Shown piece after piece: positions 1 through 8,575 of a stretch of DNA of 37,707 bases. The DNA is taken from positions 1 through 37,707 of the forward strand of contig CADDYT010000057.1 in the NCBI GenBank assembly GCA_902810755.1, written 5' to 3'. The translations under genes and the position numbers were made by a program. Under the pieces are notes generated by a model. It saw only the letters and a program-made list of their open reading frames with translations. It was not told the DNA's origin and did no database searches. How positions within the stretch are numbered: the first letter of the stretch is position 1; each line of letters opens with the position of its first letter. The DNA comes from Chloroflexota bacterium. Its GTDB lineage: Bacteria; Chloroflexota; Ktedonobacteria; Ktedonobacterales; Ktedonobacteraceae.

Positions 1-99
1 CCTGGCGGGTGGCCTGCCCTGCGCAACGTCGGTGGCCTGCCTGCCGTTGGCACGGCCTTCAGTTACCGCTTCTGGGGGCGTATCCCGCCGGGGCCGATT

Positions 100-136
100 G
101 AGAGAGCGCAGCGCCAGTGTAGCAGTGCGCTCTCTC
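100..136. repeat. Inverted repeat downstream of the M29 peptidase gene
   Basis: Perfect 11-bp inverted repeat (100-110 with 126-136, arms GAGAGAGCGCA / TGCGCTCTCTC) with a 15-nt loop, about 30 bp past the stop codon of the minus-strand peptidase gene. The position suits a transcription terminator, but no T-run follows on the minus strand, so it may instead be one of the many palindromic repeats of this genome. Confidence 0.4.
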
Positions 137-166
137 ACATCGGCGCCGATGGGAAGGCGCTTTACC

Positions 167-1266
167 TCAAATCAGAAACTTCCCGTTCTCATAGCAGAGC
201 TGGCCGTCGGCGTAGACCTGGCCTTCGCGCAGGTCGCAGACCATATCCCAGTGCAGAGCGGAGTCGTTGACGCCGCCCGATTCGGGCAGGGACGCGCCGA
301 GGGCCATGTGCATGGTGCCGCCGATCTTCTCATCGAAGAGGGTCTCGCCCGTGAACTGCTTGATATTGTAGTTCAGGCCGAAAGCGACCTCGCCAACGCT
401 GCGCGCGCCCGCGTCCATGTCGAGCATGGTGTTGAGGAAGTCCAGTCCGCGTGTGGCGCTGCTCTCGACAACGCGCCCGTTCTCGAAGGTCAGTCGCACA
501 TCCTCAACCTGGTGGCCATCGTAGACGGCGGGGTAGCTGAAACGCACAACACTGCGAACCGAATCCTCGATTGGCCCGCTGAAGACTTCGCCATCGGGGA
601 AATTCTCCGTTCCCGCGCAACTGATCCATTTGCGCCCACCGACACATAGGTGATGTCCGTGCCGGGCGCGACGATGTGAATCTCGTCATGCTGCTGAAGG
701 AAATCGGCGATGCGCTGTTGTTCGACATCCACCTTGCGCCACGCCGCTGCCGGGTCTGCCTCGTCGAGCATACCGGCACGATAGACGAAATCCTCGAACT
801 CGCTCAGCGACATGCCCGCGTCCTGCGCGTAGGCGTTGGTGGGGAAGAGCGTGCCGCACCAGCGCCGCTCGCCACTCGCCATCATCTCCAGTTCGCGCTT
901 GAACAGGGCCGCGAGAGCCTGACTGTGCAGGGCAGTGCGCGCCGGGTCAACGCCGTTCAATGAGCGCGTGTTCTCCTCCGACCAGATGGTCAGCTCGACG
1001 TTGAAGTAATCCACCTCCAGCCTGTCGAGATCGGAGATGTAGGTCAACTGCTCGTCGCTGCCCTCACGCAGGAAGATTTCGTGCAAACCGGGCAGGCGGA
1101 TGAACGGCGTCACATGCGCGCCCGCGCGAATGGCCTCGCGGTACACCTCGCGCACGAGCGGGGCGGCGCTGGCCGAACTGCGCAGCGCCAGTCGGTCACC
1201 GGGCTGCACGCGCAGCGAGTAATGAATCAACACCCGTGCCAGTTTTTGATGACGGATATCTGCCAT
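167..1266 (-). pseudogene. M29-family metallo-aminopeptidase, frameshifted
   Basis: Two overlapping minus-strand frames together make a full-length thermophilic-type (M29, AmpS/PepS-like) aminopeptidase of about 366 residues. The first frame (from 1266) runs from MADIRHQKLARVLIHYSL to about [10 protein letters not shown]. The second carries the C-terminal half with [25 protein letters not shown] and [11 protein letters not shown], the segments that hold the metal-binding Glu/His/Asp residues in this family. The join is near 635-637: a run of three G (minus strand) must be four to give the expected ...VGRKWISC... reading. AAAGGAG lies about 8 nt before the ATG at 1266. As written, the product would lose its metal site. 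It is either a recent pseudogene or a one-base sequencing error; the rest of the gene shows no decay, which favours the latter. Confidence 0.85.
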
Positions 1267-1400
1267 ATGGGTTTCTCCTTTTTGCTAAAGAATGCGTTCA
1301 TGGACTCCCGTAGACGCCGATTTCATCGCGCGCACCGCCAATTCACCGGCAAATGGAACCACAGGCCGATGAACCGGCAGTACACGCGATCAATCGGCAC

Positions 1401-1628
1401 CTACGATGAAAACATCTTGCGATATGTGAACCAGCCAGTATGGCGGACAAAGCCGAGCCGCTCGTTGAGGGCAATCATTCCTTCGTTGGGCGAATCGTTC
1501 CAGGTCTTGATGTATGGCTTGCCATGCTCCTGTGCGTAGGCGATGGTGCGTAGCTTGAGGGCCAGCGCGATGCCCTCTTCGGGAGAGTAGGGGTCGTCGG
1601 GAAAGAGCTGGTTGTGAGCAAACAGCAA
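1401..1628 (-). pseudogene. GNAT acetyltransferase C-terminal remnant
   Basis: A 75-residue reading frame matches only the last third of a GNAT N-acetyltransferase: an acetyl-CoA-binding helix region (IALALKLRTIAYAQEHG), the WNDSPNEGMIALNERLGF segment typical of the family, and a closing strand. The N-terminal half of the fold is absent upstream on this strand, where instead a short inverted repeat lies (1666-1676 with 1756-1766). I read this as a truncated, probably non-functional remnant of a gene that lost its 5' part. Confidence 0.55.
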
Positions 1629-2034
1629 ACAACACAGCCTGAGACGCTAACCATGTACCGTTTCTTGCAAGAATACACGGACGCCATCCGTTCTCCTTTT
1701 GTAGCAGAAAACGCAGATGCCATCAGAAAAACGCCGCGCAGGCGCGCTTTATCATGTATTCTTGCAGTACCGGGTTAGTGCAGGCTCATCTCGTTCTGTC
1801 TCCTCGTTCTCTGTTGCAAAGAATGTATGAGTTTCTACCCGGAGGAACTATACGCCATTCCGGGCGAAATGTAAAGAGCGAACGGCAAAATATTTTTTTG
1901 AATTTTTGGATTTTGCCGATTTTCTAATGAAAGAGGCGCAAAGGTTTATTGACTTTTCAAAACTGACCGACTACAATTAGAAGAGACTCAACTGAACTGA
2001 CGGCTTCTCGTTGAAATTTTTAGGAGGCAGTTTC
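1629..2034. other. Non-coding stretch between GNAT remnant and first toxin-antitoxin pair
   Basis: No convincing gene. It holds an 11-bp inverted repeat TGCAAGAATAC / GTATTCTTGCA (1666-1676 with 1756-1766), a 9-bp inverted repeat CGGCAAAAT / ATTTTGCCG (1883-1891 with 1910-1918) in an AT-rich patch, and the promoter of the downstream operon. The second inverted repeat ends about 30 bp before the promoter -35 element and could be a regulator site, which is a guess from position only. Confidence 0.5.
1949..1977 (+). promoter_or_regulatory. Sigma70-type promoter of the RHH/MazF module
   Basis: TTGACT at 1949-1954 and TACAAT at 1972-1977, separated by the ideal 17 bp, about 57 bp before the antitoxin start codon. 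Both hexamers differ from consensus at one position. Confidence 0.7.
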
Positions 2035-2361
2035 ATGGCTGTTGTGCAACCTGACTACTATCGTCATGAGAACCTCGTCCGCAAATCGATTCAGATTCCC
2101 TCAACGCAGCACAAGGAACTCAAGGCCCTGGCCGTTGAACTTGAGGCATCGTTAGGGGACGTAGTGGAGACTATAATGGAACTGATGCAGCAGGACAACT
2201 ACCGGCAGTTAAAAGCAGCGATTTTGCAGAAACGCGAACGAGAACTTTCCCCCATCACCCGCGCACTCGATGACGCCTACGCCTACCTTGGAACCCTCCC
2301 GGAAACACTTGAAGACGCCCGATTCTTTTTTGATGCTGGTCATGAAGGAATGGTTGCATAA
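2035..2361 (+). CDS. Ribbon-helix-helix-like antitoxin of a MazF module
   Basis: A 108-residue protein. The start at 2035 is chosen because AGGAGG (2022-2027) sits 7 nt upstream; an upstream in-frame TTG at 2011 precedes that site. Residues about 15-50 (RKSIQIPSTQHKELKALAV onward, then a second helix) look like a ribbon-helix-helix DNA-binding fold: one basic strand followed by two helices. The C-terminal part is acidic and would be the toxin-neutralising arm. Its stop lies 12 nt before the MazF-type toxin gene, the usual antitoxin-first order. I did not recognise a named family, so the antitoxin role rests on fold pattern, size and neighbour. Confidence 0.65.
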   Translation: MAVVQPDYYRHENLVRKSIQIPSTQHKELKALAVELEASLGDVVETIMELMQQDNYRQLKAAILQKRERELSPITRALDDAYAYLGTLPETLEDARFFFDAGHEGMVA

Positions 2362-2373
2362 GGTAATTCGTGC

Positions 2374-2796
2374 ATGAGTAGTGAGGCCAGGCATACAGCG
2401 CCCAGCCCGCAGCATACAAGACAACATGAGCCACCTCCTCACCACATACCCAGCCCGCGACGCGGGGAAATCTGGGATGTGAACTGGTCTCCCGGACGAG
2501 GAGCGGAACAACAGGGGACGCGGCCCGCGCTGATTATTCAAAATGATCGCGGCAATGCGTCGCCTTCCTATCCCCTGACGATTGTCGCCTCGATGAGCAG
2601 GACGGAACGTGAGTTACCTTTACACGTTCGCATTTACCCCACGGAGGAGAACGGCCTGACGGCAGAGACCGACGTGAAATGCGAGCAGGTCATGACCATC
2701 GAGAAATCCCGCCTGCTACGCCGTCGCGGCAGCATCACCCCCGAAGAGATGAGCAGAGTCGACGTGGCCCTCAAGCTGAGCCTGAGCCTGCCTTGA
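2374..2796 (+). CDS. MazF/PemK-family toxin (endoribonuclease)
   Basis: A 140-residue protein with an unstructured Pro/His-rich first 28 residues, then the MazF core. RRGEIWDVNWSPGRGAEQQG is the first strand and loop, RPALIIQND the conserved core strand, TDVKCEQVMTIEKSRLL the strand before the C-terminal helices, and GSITPEEMSRVDVALKLSL the last helix. MazF enzymes cut single-stranded RNA at short motifs and are held inactive by the partner antitoxin encoded just upstream. The Arg of RPAL and the Thr/Ser-rich VASMSRT segment fall where the family has its catalytic groups. The N-terminal extension is longer than usual and the true start could be later, although no in-frame ATG lies nearer the core. 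Confidence 0.85.
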   Translation: MSSEARHTAPSPQHTRQHEPPPHHIPSPRRGEIWDVNWSPGRGAEQQGTRPALIIQNDRGNASPSYPLTIVASMSRTERELPLHVRIYPTEENGLTAETDVKCEQVMTIEKSRLLRRRGSITPEEMSRVDVALKLSLSLP

Positions 2797-2809
2797 CGAA
2801 TCCTCCCTG

Positions 2810-2839
2810 CATGGTGTATACTTATGTGTATACACCATG
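2810..2839. promoter_or_regulatory. Palindromic operator candidate of the AbrB/Doc module
   Basis: Perfect 12-bp inverted repeat, CATGGTGTATAC (2810-2821) and GTATACACCATG (2828-2839), with a 6-bp spacer, about 80 bp before the antitoxin start. Toxin-antitoxin operons of this type are commonly autorepressed by an antitoxin dimer bound to a palindrome, so this is the likely operator. That is inference from symmetry and position. Confidence 0.6.
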
Positions 2840-2919
2840 GTTTACCCGTGTCATGGATGAGGCCAGGGCGGAGGCCATGACACGTCCGAAGTGTGCTTTC
2901 AATGGCAAGAGAGGAAGTT

Positions 2920-3144
2920 ATGCAGACCGTAAAATTGCGCAAAGTTGGCAATTCGGCGACGGTGACGCTGCCTGCCGCCGTGCTGGAGGCGCTGCACCTG
3001 CGCGAAAACGATGAGATTGCCGTCGAGGTGGTCGGTGACCGCATCGTCCTGACGCGGGCCAGTTCAGACTTTCAGGATGCCTGGGCGGCCTATGAGCAGC
3101 TAGAGCCGCGCTATCGCAACGCCAACCGCAAACTGGCCGAGTGA
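2920..3144 (+). CDS. AbrB/MazE-like antitoxin
   Basis: A 74-residue protein whose first 50 residues form a swapped-hairpin AbrB-type DNA-binding domain: VKLRKVGNSATVTLPAAVLEALHL is the signature strand-turn-helix, followed by ENDEIAVEVVGDRIVLTRA. The acidic/aromatic tail (FQDAWAAYEQLEPRYRNANRK) would cover the toxin. The start at 2920 is preferred because GAGGAA lies 3-9 nt upstream; a start at 2893 is possible. The stop codon overlaps the GTG of the Doc gene (GTGA), so the two are translationally coupled. It probably represses its own operon through the palindrome at 2810-2839. Confidence 0.85.
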   Translation: MQTVKLRKVGNSATVTLPAAVLEALHLRENDEIAVEVVGDRIVLTRASSDFQDAWAAYEQLEPRYRNANRKLAE

Positions 3145-3533
3145 TCTCTATGCCGGTTCGCTTCTTGCCCGAAGCCCTCGTGCTGGCGATTCATGATGAC
3201 CAGATTCGCCTCTACGGCGGCAGCTACCGGCTGCGTGACGCCGCAGCCTTAGATTCGGCCCTGCACATGCCACAGGCCCAGTTTGGCGGCGAGTTTCTCC
3301 ATCCAACCATTTTTCATATGGCCGCCGTCTATGGCTTCCACCTCTGCCAGAATCATCCATTTATCGATGGCAACAGGCGCACCGCCGGTATGGCTATGTT
3401 CACCTTCCTGAAACTGAATGGCTACGAACCCGTCGCAACGGAAGAGGACTATTATCGCGTGATTATGGCGCTGGCAAGCGGGCAGATGGGTAAAAAAGAG
3501 CTTGCAGAATGGCTGGAAACAGTTGCCAGATAA
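3141..3533 (+). CDS. doc: Doc-family toxin (Fic-fold kinase of EF-Tu)
   Basis: A 130-residue single-domain Fic/Doc protein. The signature loop HPFIDGNRR lies at residues 72-80 and matches the Doc form (H-x-F-x-D/N-G-N-K/R-R); the invariant His and the Asp-Gly-Asn-Arg cradle are all present. The N-terminal LPEALVLAIHDDQIRLYGG and LRDAAALDSALHMPQ segments are also typical of Doc. Characterised Doc phosphorylates elongation factor EF-Tu and stops translation until the antitoxin masks it. Translation starts at GTG 3141 overlapping the antitoxin stop, or at ATG 3150. The antitoxin here is AbrB-like rather than Phd-like, a known partner swap. Confidence 0.88.
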   Translation: MISMPVRFLPEALVLAIHDDQIRLYGGSYRLRDAAALDSALHMPQAQFGGEFLHPTIFHMAAVYGFHLCQNHPFIDGNRRTAGMAMFTFLKLNGYEPVATEEDYYRVIMALASGQMGKKELAEWLETVAR

Positions 3534-3615
3534 ATCTTACTCTTTATGAGATGAGGAAAGGGGTGTCATCATTGGTCAGGCACAAACCTGTTGATCTGAA
3601 GGCAAGAGCATTATG

Positions 3616-3633
3616 AGCAGATAGTGATCTGCT
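3616..3633. repeat. Small hairpin between doc and pdxS
   Basis: AGCAGAT (3616-3622) and ATCTGCT (3627-3633) form a 7-bp stem with a 4-nt loop, about 80 bp after the doc stop. No T-run follows, so a terminator role is weakly supported. Confidence 0.3.
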
Positions 3634-3776
3634 GGCTCTGCGGGATCTCCTGCCTTCATGCTTACAGTGAATTGGCATAGTGGGCCATTTGCGATTGGCT
3701 GTAGTGGTGGATGGGGGGAATGTGGTAAAATGGTAGAAAATACCAGTGTTGAATATATATCAGGAGGCGAGGAATC

Positions 3777-4676
3777 GTGCAAAAACAGACAGGAACTGAA
3801 CACGTCAAAAGAACTTTTCCCGAAATGCTCAAAGGTGGGGTTATCTGTGATGTTGTCAATGCCGAGCAGGCGCGTATCGCGGAAGAGGCGGGCGCGTCCG
3901 CGGTGATGGCGCTTGAGCGCGTGCCGGCGGATATCCGCGCGTACGGCGGCGTGGCGCGCATGAGCGACCCTGAGTTGATTCTCCAGATCAAGGAGGCTGT
4001 CACCATTCCGGTGATGGCGAAGTGCCGCATCGGCCATTTTGTCGAGGCCGAGATTTTGCAGGCCATCGGCGTTGACTGCATCGATGAGTCAGAAGTCTTG
4101 ACCCCTGCCGACGAGCAATTCCATGTCGATAAGCGCCAGTTCAGCGTGCCGTTTGTGTGCGGGGCGCGCGACCTGGGCGAGGCGCTGCGGCGCATCAACG
4201 AGGGCGCGGCCATGCTGCGCACAAAGGGCGAGGCCGGTACAGGCAATATCGTCGAGGCCGTGCGCCATATGCGCGCCGTCATGAGCGGCCTGCGCGAGCT
4301 GCGCGCGCTGTATGACGTGGGAGACGAGAACCAGTTGCAGGCGAAGGCCAGGGAGATGCGCGTCCCCTACGAGCTAGTCTATGAGGTGGCGAAGAACGGT
4401 AAACTACCCGTCGTCAACTTCTGCGCGGGCGGCGTCGCGACTCCGGCGGACGCGGCGCTGATGATGAAACTGGGCGCGGAAGGCATCTTTGTCGGCTCCG
4501 GTATCTTCAAGTCGGGCAATCCGTTGAAGCGCGCCAAAGCCATTGTGCAGGCTACCACGCACTACGAGAACCCGGAGATTCTGGCCGAGGTCTCGAAAAA
4601 TCTTGGCGAGCCGATGGTGGGCATTAACCTGGATACCCTGCGTGAGGAAGAGCGCATGGCCGTGCGCGGGTGGTAA
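3777..4676 (+). CDS. pdxS: Pyridoxal 5'-phosphate synthase lyase subunit PdxS
   Basis: A 299-residue TIM-barrel enzyme that makes PLP from ribose 5-phosphate, glyceraldehyde 3-phosphate and ammonia delivered by PdxT. Asp25 in GGVICDVVN, Lys82 in VMAKCRIGH and Lys150 in [11 protein letters not shown] match the catalytic Asp and the two Schiff-base lysines of the family. The barrel end motifs [17 protein letters not shown] and GIFVGSGIF are intact. It starts at GTG 3777 with AGGAGG at 3762-3767, 9 nt upstream. The length is normal. pdxT follows 22 nt after the stop, so the two subunits of the glutamine-dependent complex are co-transcribed in the cytoplasm. Confidence 0.97.
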   Translation: MQKQTGTEHVKRTFPEMLKGGVICDVVNAEQARIAEEAGASAVMALERVPADIRAYGGVARMSDPELILQIKEAVTIPVMAKCRIGHFVEAEILQAIGVDCIDESEVLTPADEQFHVDKRQFSVPFVCGARDLGEALRRINEGAAMLRTKGEAGTGNIVEAVRHMRAVMSGLRELRALYDVGDENQLQAKAREMRVPYELVYEVAKNGKLPVVNFCAGGVATPADAALMMKLGAEGIFVGSGIFKSGNPLKRAKAIVQATTHYENPEILAEVSKNLGEPMVGINLDTLREEERMAVRGW

Positions 4677-4698
4677 TCCCCTCGAAGAGGTTCAGGTG

Positions 4699-5304
4699 AT
4701 GGAAAGTTACAACCGCAAGCTACGAATTGGCGTATTAGCATTACAGGGCGATTTTGAAGCGCACCTGAAAATGCTGGCCGAACTTGGAGTCGAGGGCCGC
4801 GCGGTACGATTACCCGCGCAATTGCAAGAATTAGATGGTATAATAATACCAGGTGGTGAAAGTACCACCATCGGCAAGCTGATGGTTCTGTACGGCCTGG
4901 ACGAACCGTTGCGCCAGGCCATTCGCGAGGGAACCCCCGTCTGGGGAACATGTGCGGGCTTAATTTTGTTATCAAAGATGACGGATAATGCGTTGGCGGG
5001 CCAGCCATTGCTGGCCTCGATGGACATACGCACCCGTCGCAATGCGTTTGGCAGTCAGCGGGAAAGTTTTGAGACTGATCTGCTGGTGCCGGTGCTGGGA
5101 GAAGCGCCGTTCCACGCGGTCTTTATTCGCGGGCCGGTCATTGAAGAGGTTGGCCCGGAGGTAGAGGTGCTGGCGACGCTCGACGATGGTTCTATCGTCG
5201 CTGTCCGTGAAGGAACCCTGCTCGGTACCGCGTTTCATCCAGAGGTATCGGGAGACCCACGTTTTCATCACTACTTTCTCCGCATAGTTCAGGGCGTCAT
5301 GTAG
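4699..5304 (+). CDS. pdxT: Pyridoxal 5'-phosphate synthase glutaminase subunit PdxT
   Basis: A 201-residue class I glutamine amidotransferase that hydrolyses glutamine and channels ammonia to PdxS. Visible are IGVLALQGDFEAH at the N terminus, the oxyanion strand IIIPGGESTTI, the nucleophile Cys85 in WGTCAGLILL, and His180 and Glu182 in AFHPEVSGD completing the triad. GAGGTTCAGGTG before the ATG at 4699 gives a ribosome-binding site. The TAG stop at 5302-5304 lies inside a GTAGG-type palindromic repeat that begins at 5301, so the repeat probably set the present C terminus. Confidence 0.97.
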   Translation: MESYNRKLRIGVLALQGDFEAHLKMLAELGVEGRAVRLPAQLQELDGIIIPGGESTTIGKLMVLYGLDEPLRQAIREGTPVWGTCAGLILLSKMTDNALAGQPLLASMDIRTRRNAFGSQRESFETDLLVPVLGEAPFHAVFIRGPVIEEVGPEVEVLATLDDGSIVAVREGTLLGTAFHPEVSGDPRFHHYFLRIVQGVM

Positions 5305-5368
5305 GGGCGCAGGCAGGCCGTTCGGGGAACGGTCAATCCGACCGTTCGGGAGGATGCGCGCCCGCTAC
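5301..5368. repeat. Palindromic repeat between pdxT and GNAT gene
   Basis: An imperfect palindrome with outer arms GTAGGGGCGC at 5301-5310 and GCGCCCGCTAC ending at 5368, and an inner perfect 8-bp stem GAACGGTC / GACCGTTC (5327-5334 with 5340-5347, 5-nt loop). The GTAGGG...CTAC ends resemble the other palindromic elements of the window. It carries the pdxT stop codon and could end or stabilise the pdxST transcript. Confidence 0.6.
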
Positions 5369-5388
5369 CTCTAACGCGGGAGCAATGG

Positions 5389-6510
5389 ATGATACGACCG
5401 GTACTGTACGTTGATTTACCGGGAATCATCTACTCACTTGATCGACGCGCTCGCGGCAAGCAGCACGAGCTGGCGAATTTTGTCTGCTGGCTGGAGCCGG
5501 TCGATAATCGTCACCCGTTGCCCCCTATCCTCAGGAATATCTTTCCGCTGAACCCTGCCTCGCGCACCTGGATCTGCGAGGACCACTGGCATATCCTTGG
5601 CTTCGCCCAGGCGCGCGAACGCCCGTCGCGCACCATGTGGGACATCTCCTACCTGGCCTCGATGGTCAATCGCAATATCTCCGGCGATGAGGTACTGAGC
5701 GCGCTGCTCGAATACATCCTGGAAATGGCAGCGACGCACGGCATCTTACGTGTATTTGCAAAGGTTGAGGACGAAATCCCCGAACTGGAGATGTTCCAGC
5801 GTATGGGCTTTCAACGTTATGCCCGCGAATTGACCTATGTCTATACCGGCCATGACGCGGGTACAGCAACGCATGCAGACGCGCATAATGAAACTGATTC
5901 TGAATGCAAGAATACGCCGTCTCGTGCGTCTTTATTAGAGAGCAATGACCTCAACCTGCCTTCGCTCCGGCGCTGGAATCGCCATCACGTGTGGGGCCTG
6001 CACCAGCTCTATCGGGCGGTGACCCCGCATCGTGTGCAGATGGCCGAACTGCTGGAGAACAGCGAAGAATTTGCTAAATTACACGTCGGCTCACTGCGCG
6101 GAACCCGCTTCCCGTTCTGGCGTGACAGCGAGAACTACGTCTGTGACGTTGGCGTGCGTTTAGGGGCATGGATGCGGCTTTGCCGGAGTCACGGTTCCGC
6201 ACCGCACCAGCTCTCATTGATGGTTCATCCTGAACATGCTGACCTTGCCGAACCGTTACTGCGCTTCGGCATTCAGCGCCTGCAACAGGAAAGCGCACAG
6301 CCGATTCTCTGTCATGTGCGTGAGTACGAGTCTTCTGTAATCGCCGCTCTGCGCAATAGTGGATTTGAGCAGACCACCACGCGGGTTCTGCTCGTGCGCC
6401 ACATGGCCCTGCTGGCTATGCGACCGCGCACAGTCCCCTCACTGGAACAACGAGTGGCCTATGGCGTCAAGGGCCTGGGGACGGTCAATGCGCGCCAGAC
6501 TATGAGGTGA
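5389..6510 (+). CDS. Double GNAT-fold protein
   Basis: A 373-residue protein that looks like two GNAT domains in tandem. The first (about 1-150) ends in the characteristic [19 protein letters not shown], the acetyl-CoA-fold helix and strand. A low-complexity linker (about 153-185) separates it from a second half (about 190-345) ending in [24 protein letters not shown], a second GNAT-like C-terminal motif. Classical acetyl-CoA loop residues (Q/R-x-x-G-x-G/A) are not obvious, so catalytic activity is uncertain. It starts at ATG 5389. Its stop overlaps a GTG of the next frame and lies about 10 nt before the likely ATG of the R3H ATPase, so the two genes form an operon. The substrate is unknown. 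Confidence 0.6.
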   Translation: MIRPVLYVDLPGIIYSLDRRARGKQHELANFVCWLEPVDNRHPLPPILRNIFPLNPASRTWICEDHWHILGFAQARERPSRTMWDISYLASMVNRNISGDEVLSALLEYILEMAATHGILRVFAKVEDEIPELEMFQRMGFQRYARELTYVYTGHDAGTATHADAHNETDSECKNTPSRASLLESNDLNLPSLRRWNRHHVWGLHQLYRAVTPHRVQMAELLENSEEFAKLHVGSLRGTRFPFWRDSENYVCDVGVRLGAWMRLCRSHGSAPHQLSLMVHPEHADLAEPLLRFGIQRLQQESAQPILCHVREYESSVIAALRNSGFEQTTTRVLLVRHMALLAMRPRTVPSLEQRVAYGVKGLGTVNARQTMR

Positions 6511-6521
6511 TAGAACTGCCT

Positions 6522-8501
6522 ATGCAAAACGTGATCACTGACGATCTGGAGGCTCTGCTGGCGGCTCTTCCGCCAGATATCCACGATGCAGTCAACCGCC
6601 TGGAAAACCGGGGCGAACTGCTGGAGATCGTAATGGACCTCGGGCGTTATGCCGAGGGCCGGTTCCCGGAAGGGGAGGTGATCCTGAGTTCTCAGCCGAT
6701 CACCTACGCCGACCTCGAATACGTGGTCGAGCGTATTGGTGAATTCGGCGACGATAACCGCGCCGGGATTGAGCGCACCCTGCATCGTATTAGCGCCCTG
6801 CGAAACCGTAAAGGGAAAATTGTGGGTCTGACCTGTCGTATTGGTCGTGCGGTGCTGGGTAGCATCGCCCTGATCCGCGATATCGTCGAGCAGGGTCAAT
6901 CGATCTTGATACTTGGTCGCCCGGGCGTGGGTAAAACCACCCTGTTGCGTGAAATAGCCCGTGTTCTGGCCGACGAGGCCAATAAACGGGTGGTGGTGGT
7001 TGATACATCCAATGAAATCGCGGGTGATGGTGATATTCCTCACCCTGGAATAGGACGCGCGCGCCGCATGCAGGTGGCGCGCACGGCAGAACAGCACGCG
7101 GTGATGATCGAAGCGGTCGAAAACCACATGCCGCAGGTCATCGTCATTGACGAAATTGGCACGGAATTGGAAGCGGCAGCCGCTCGCACCATCGCTGAAC
7201 GCGGCGTGCAACTGGTCGCGACGGCACACGGTAACTCGCTGAGCAACCTGCTGGTCAACCCGACGCTCTCCGATCTGGTGGGCGGCATTCAGACCGTCAC
7301 GCTGGGCGATGAGGAGGCGAGGCGTCGCCACACGCAAAAGAGTATTCTGGAGCGCAAGGCCCCGCCGACCTTTGACGTGGTGGTAGAGCAGCAGAGCTGG
7401 GAAGAGCTGGTCGTCCACCGCGACGTGGCCGATACTGTTGATAACATGCTGCGCGGCCAGCCCGTCGTCGCGGAGGAGCGTACCCGCGATGAAGAGACGG
7501 GCCGCATCTCCGTGCGCCGCATCTCTTCCGGCGGCATGGAAATCCCCATGTGGGGGACAGGCGGCCTGACGCGCACCGGCCCCGGCAGCTTCGAGCGTGG
7601 CGGCAGCGACTGGAATCAGTTTCGCCAGCCAGGACAGAGCCAGCCTGGCTATCGAGGCGGCAGCAACGGCGGGAACGTCGGCGCCGACCGTCTTCGAGGT
7701 CGCCACACGGCTCAGACGCAGGTAATGCCCTTTGAAATGGGGACGCGCCCGACCGGCGCGGCTGCCGCTCCCGGCTTGCCCAACGGCAGAGCGAGCATTG
7801 CTACCATGAACATGCAAACCATGCTCAGCGAACTGGCCCCGACCGGAACGTCGCCCGCCGATGTCGAGCATCGCTCCCCCATGACGTTGATCTCCGCCGA
7901 ACGCGCCCCCAACCGGCGCATCCGCGAGAACGGTGAGCAGGAAAACGAGGAGGATGCAGCGTCCATCATCAAGACGCTGCGCATCTACCCCTTCGGCGTG
8001 AGCCGCGACCGCCTGGCCGAGGCCGCCCGCCACCTGCGCGTCCCTATCATCGTCACCAATAGCGAGGTCGACGCCGACGCGATTGTGACGCTGAAAAACT
8101 ATTATCGCCATCAGACGGAGCGGTTGCAACAGGCCGAGCGGGACAATAAGACGATCATCATTCTGAAGAACAACACCATTGCTCAGATGCAGCACGCTCT
8201 CGCCCACATCTTCGACATCCCTTCCACTGATGCCGTCGATGAGGATGAGGTCGGCGGCGATGACAATGGCGGTGGCGATCCTGGCCCCGGCTCTGATGAC
8301 GAAACCATGCGTGCCCTGCTTGAGACCGAGGATGTCATCCATCAGGTACTCAACAAGGGGCTGACGACGGCGGAACTGGCCCCGGCCAACGCCTACATCC
8401 GCCGCTTGCAGCACCAGATGGCCACCCGCTACAACCTGATCTCGCGCAGTCGCGGCAAAGAGCCAAACCGTCGCGTCAAGCTCTTCCGCGCCCGCGATTA
8501 A
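6522..8501 (+). CDS. Ycf45-like AAA ATPase with C-terminal R3H domain
   Basis: About 659 residues from ATG 6522, chosen because GAGGTGAT (6504-6511) is a well-placed ribosome-binding site; GTG 6507 overlapping the previous stop is the alternative. A SpoIIIAA/Ycf45-type P-loop domain carries Walker [14 protein letters not shown] at about residue 132 and Walker [12 protein letters not shown] low-complexity Gly/Arg/Gln-rich linker of about 100 residues follows. A second conserved region starts [20 protein letters not shown], and an R3H nucleic-acid-binding motif ([20 protein letters not shown], then EPNRRV) closes the protein. Family members are predicted single-stranded nucleic-acid-binding ATPases of unresolved function. 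It is co-transcribed with the upstream double-GNAT gene and ends at a strong bidirectional hairpin. Confidence 0.85.
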   Translation: MQNVITDDLEALLAALPPDIHDAVNRLENRGELLEIVMDLGRYAEGRFPEGEVILSSQPITYADLEYVVERIGEFGDDNRAGIERTLHRISALRNRKGKIVGLTCRIGRAVLGSIALIRDIVEQGQSILILGRPGVGKTTLLREIARVLADEANKRVVVVDTSNEIAGDGDIPHPGIGRARRMQVARTAEQHAVMIEAVENHMPQVIVIDEIGTELEAAAARTIAERGVQLVATAHGNSLSNLLVNPTLSDLVGGIQTVTLGDEEARRRHTQKSILERKAPPTFDVVVEQQSWEELVVHRDVADTVDNMLRGQPVVAEERTRDEETGRISVRRISSGGMEIPMWGTGGLTRTGPGSFERGGSDWNQFRQPGQSQPGYRGGSNGGNVGADRLRGRHTAQTQVMPFEMGTRPTGAAAAPGLPNGRASIATMNMQTMLSELAPTGTSPADVEHRSPMTLISAERAPNRRIRENGEQENEEDAASIIKTLRIYPFGVSRDRLAEAARHLRVPIIVTNSEVDADAIVTLKNYYRHQTERLQQAERDNKTIIILKNNTIAQMQHALAHIFDIPSTDAVDEDEVGGDDNGGGDPGPGSDDETMRALLETEDVIHQVLNKGLTTAELAPANAYIRRLQHQMATRYNLISRSRGKEPNRRVKLFRARD

Positions 8502-8513
8502 TCCTGTATACAG

Positions 8514-8570
8514 GCGAGGGCAAGCAAACGACGAGCAGCTACGATCTGCTCGTCGTTTGCTTGCCCTCGC
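8514..8570. terminator. Bidirectional hairpin terminator
   Basis: A perfect 25-bp inverted repeat (8514-8538 with 8546-8570) with a 7-nt loop CTACGAT, exactly between the convergent R3H ATPase gene (stop 8501) and the MFS gene (stop 8576). Arms begin GCGAGGGCAAGCAAACG. The exact symmetry and position fit a shared terminator, although T-runs are short. Confidence 0.75.
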
Positions 8571-8575
8571 CTTCC

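Noticed and set aside
6459..8414. A 651-codon open frame antisense to the R3H ATPase
   Set aside because: It is the shadow of a well-conserved gene in GC-rich sequence; the translation is low-complexity His/Arg/Ala-rich with no recognisable domain.
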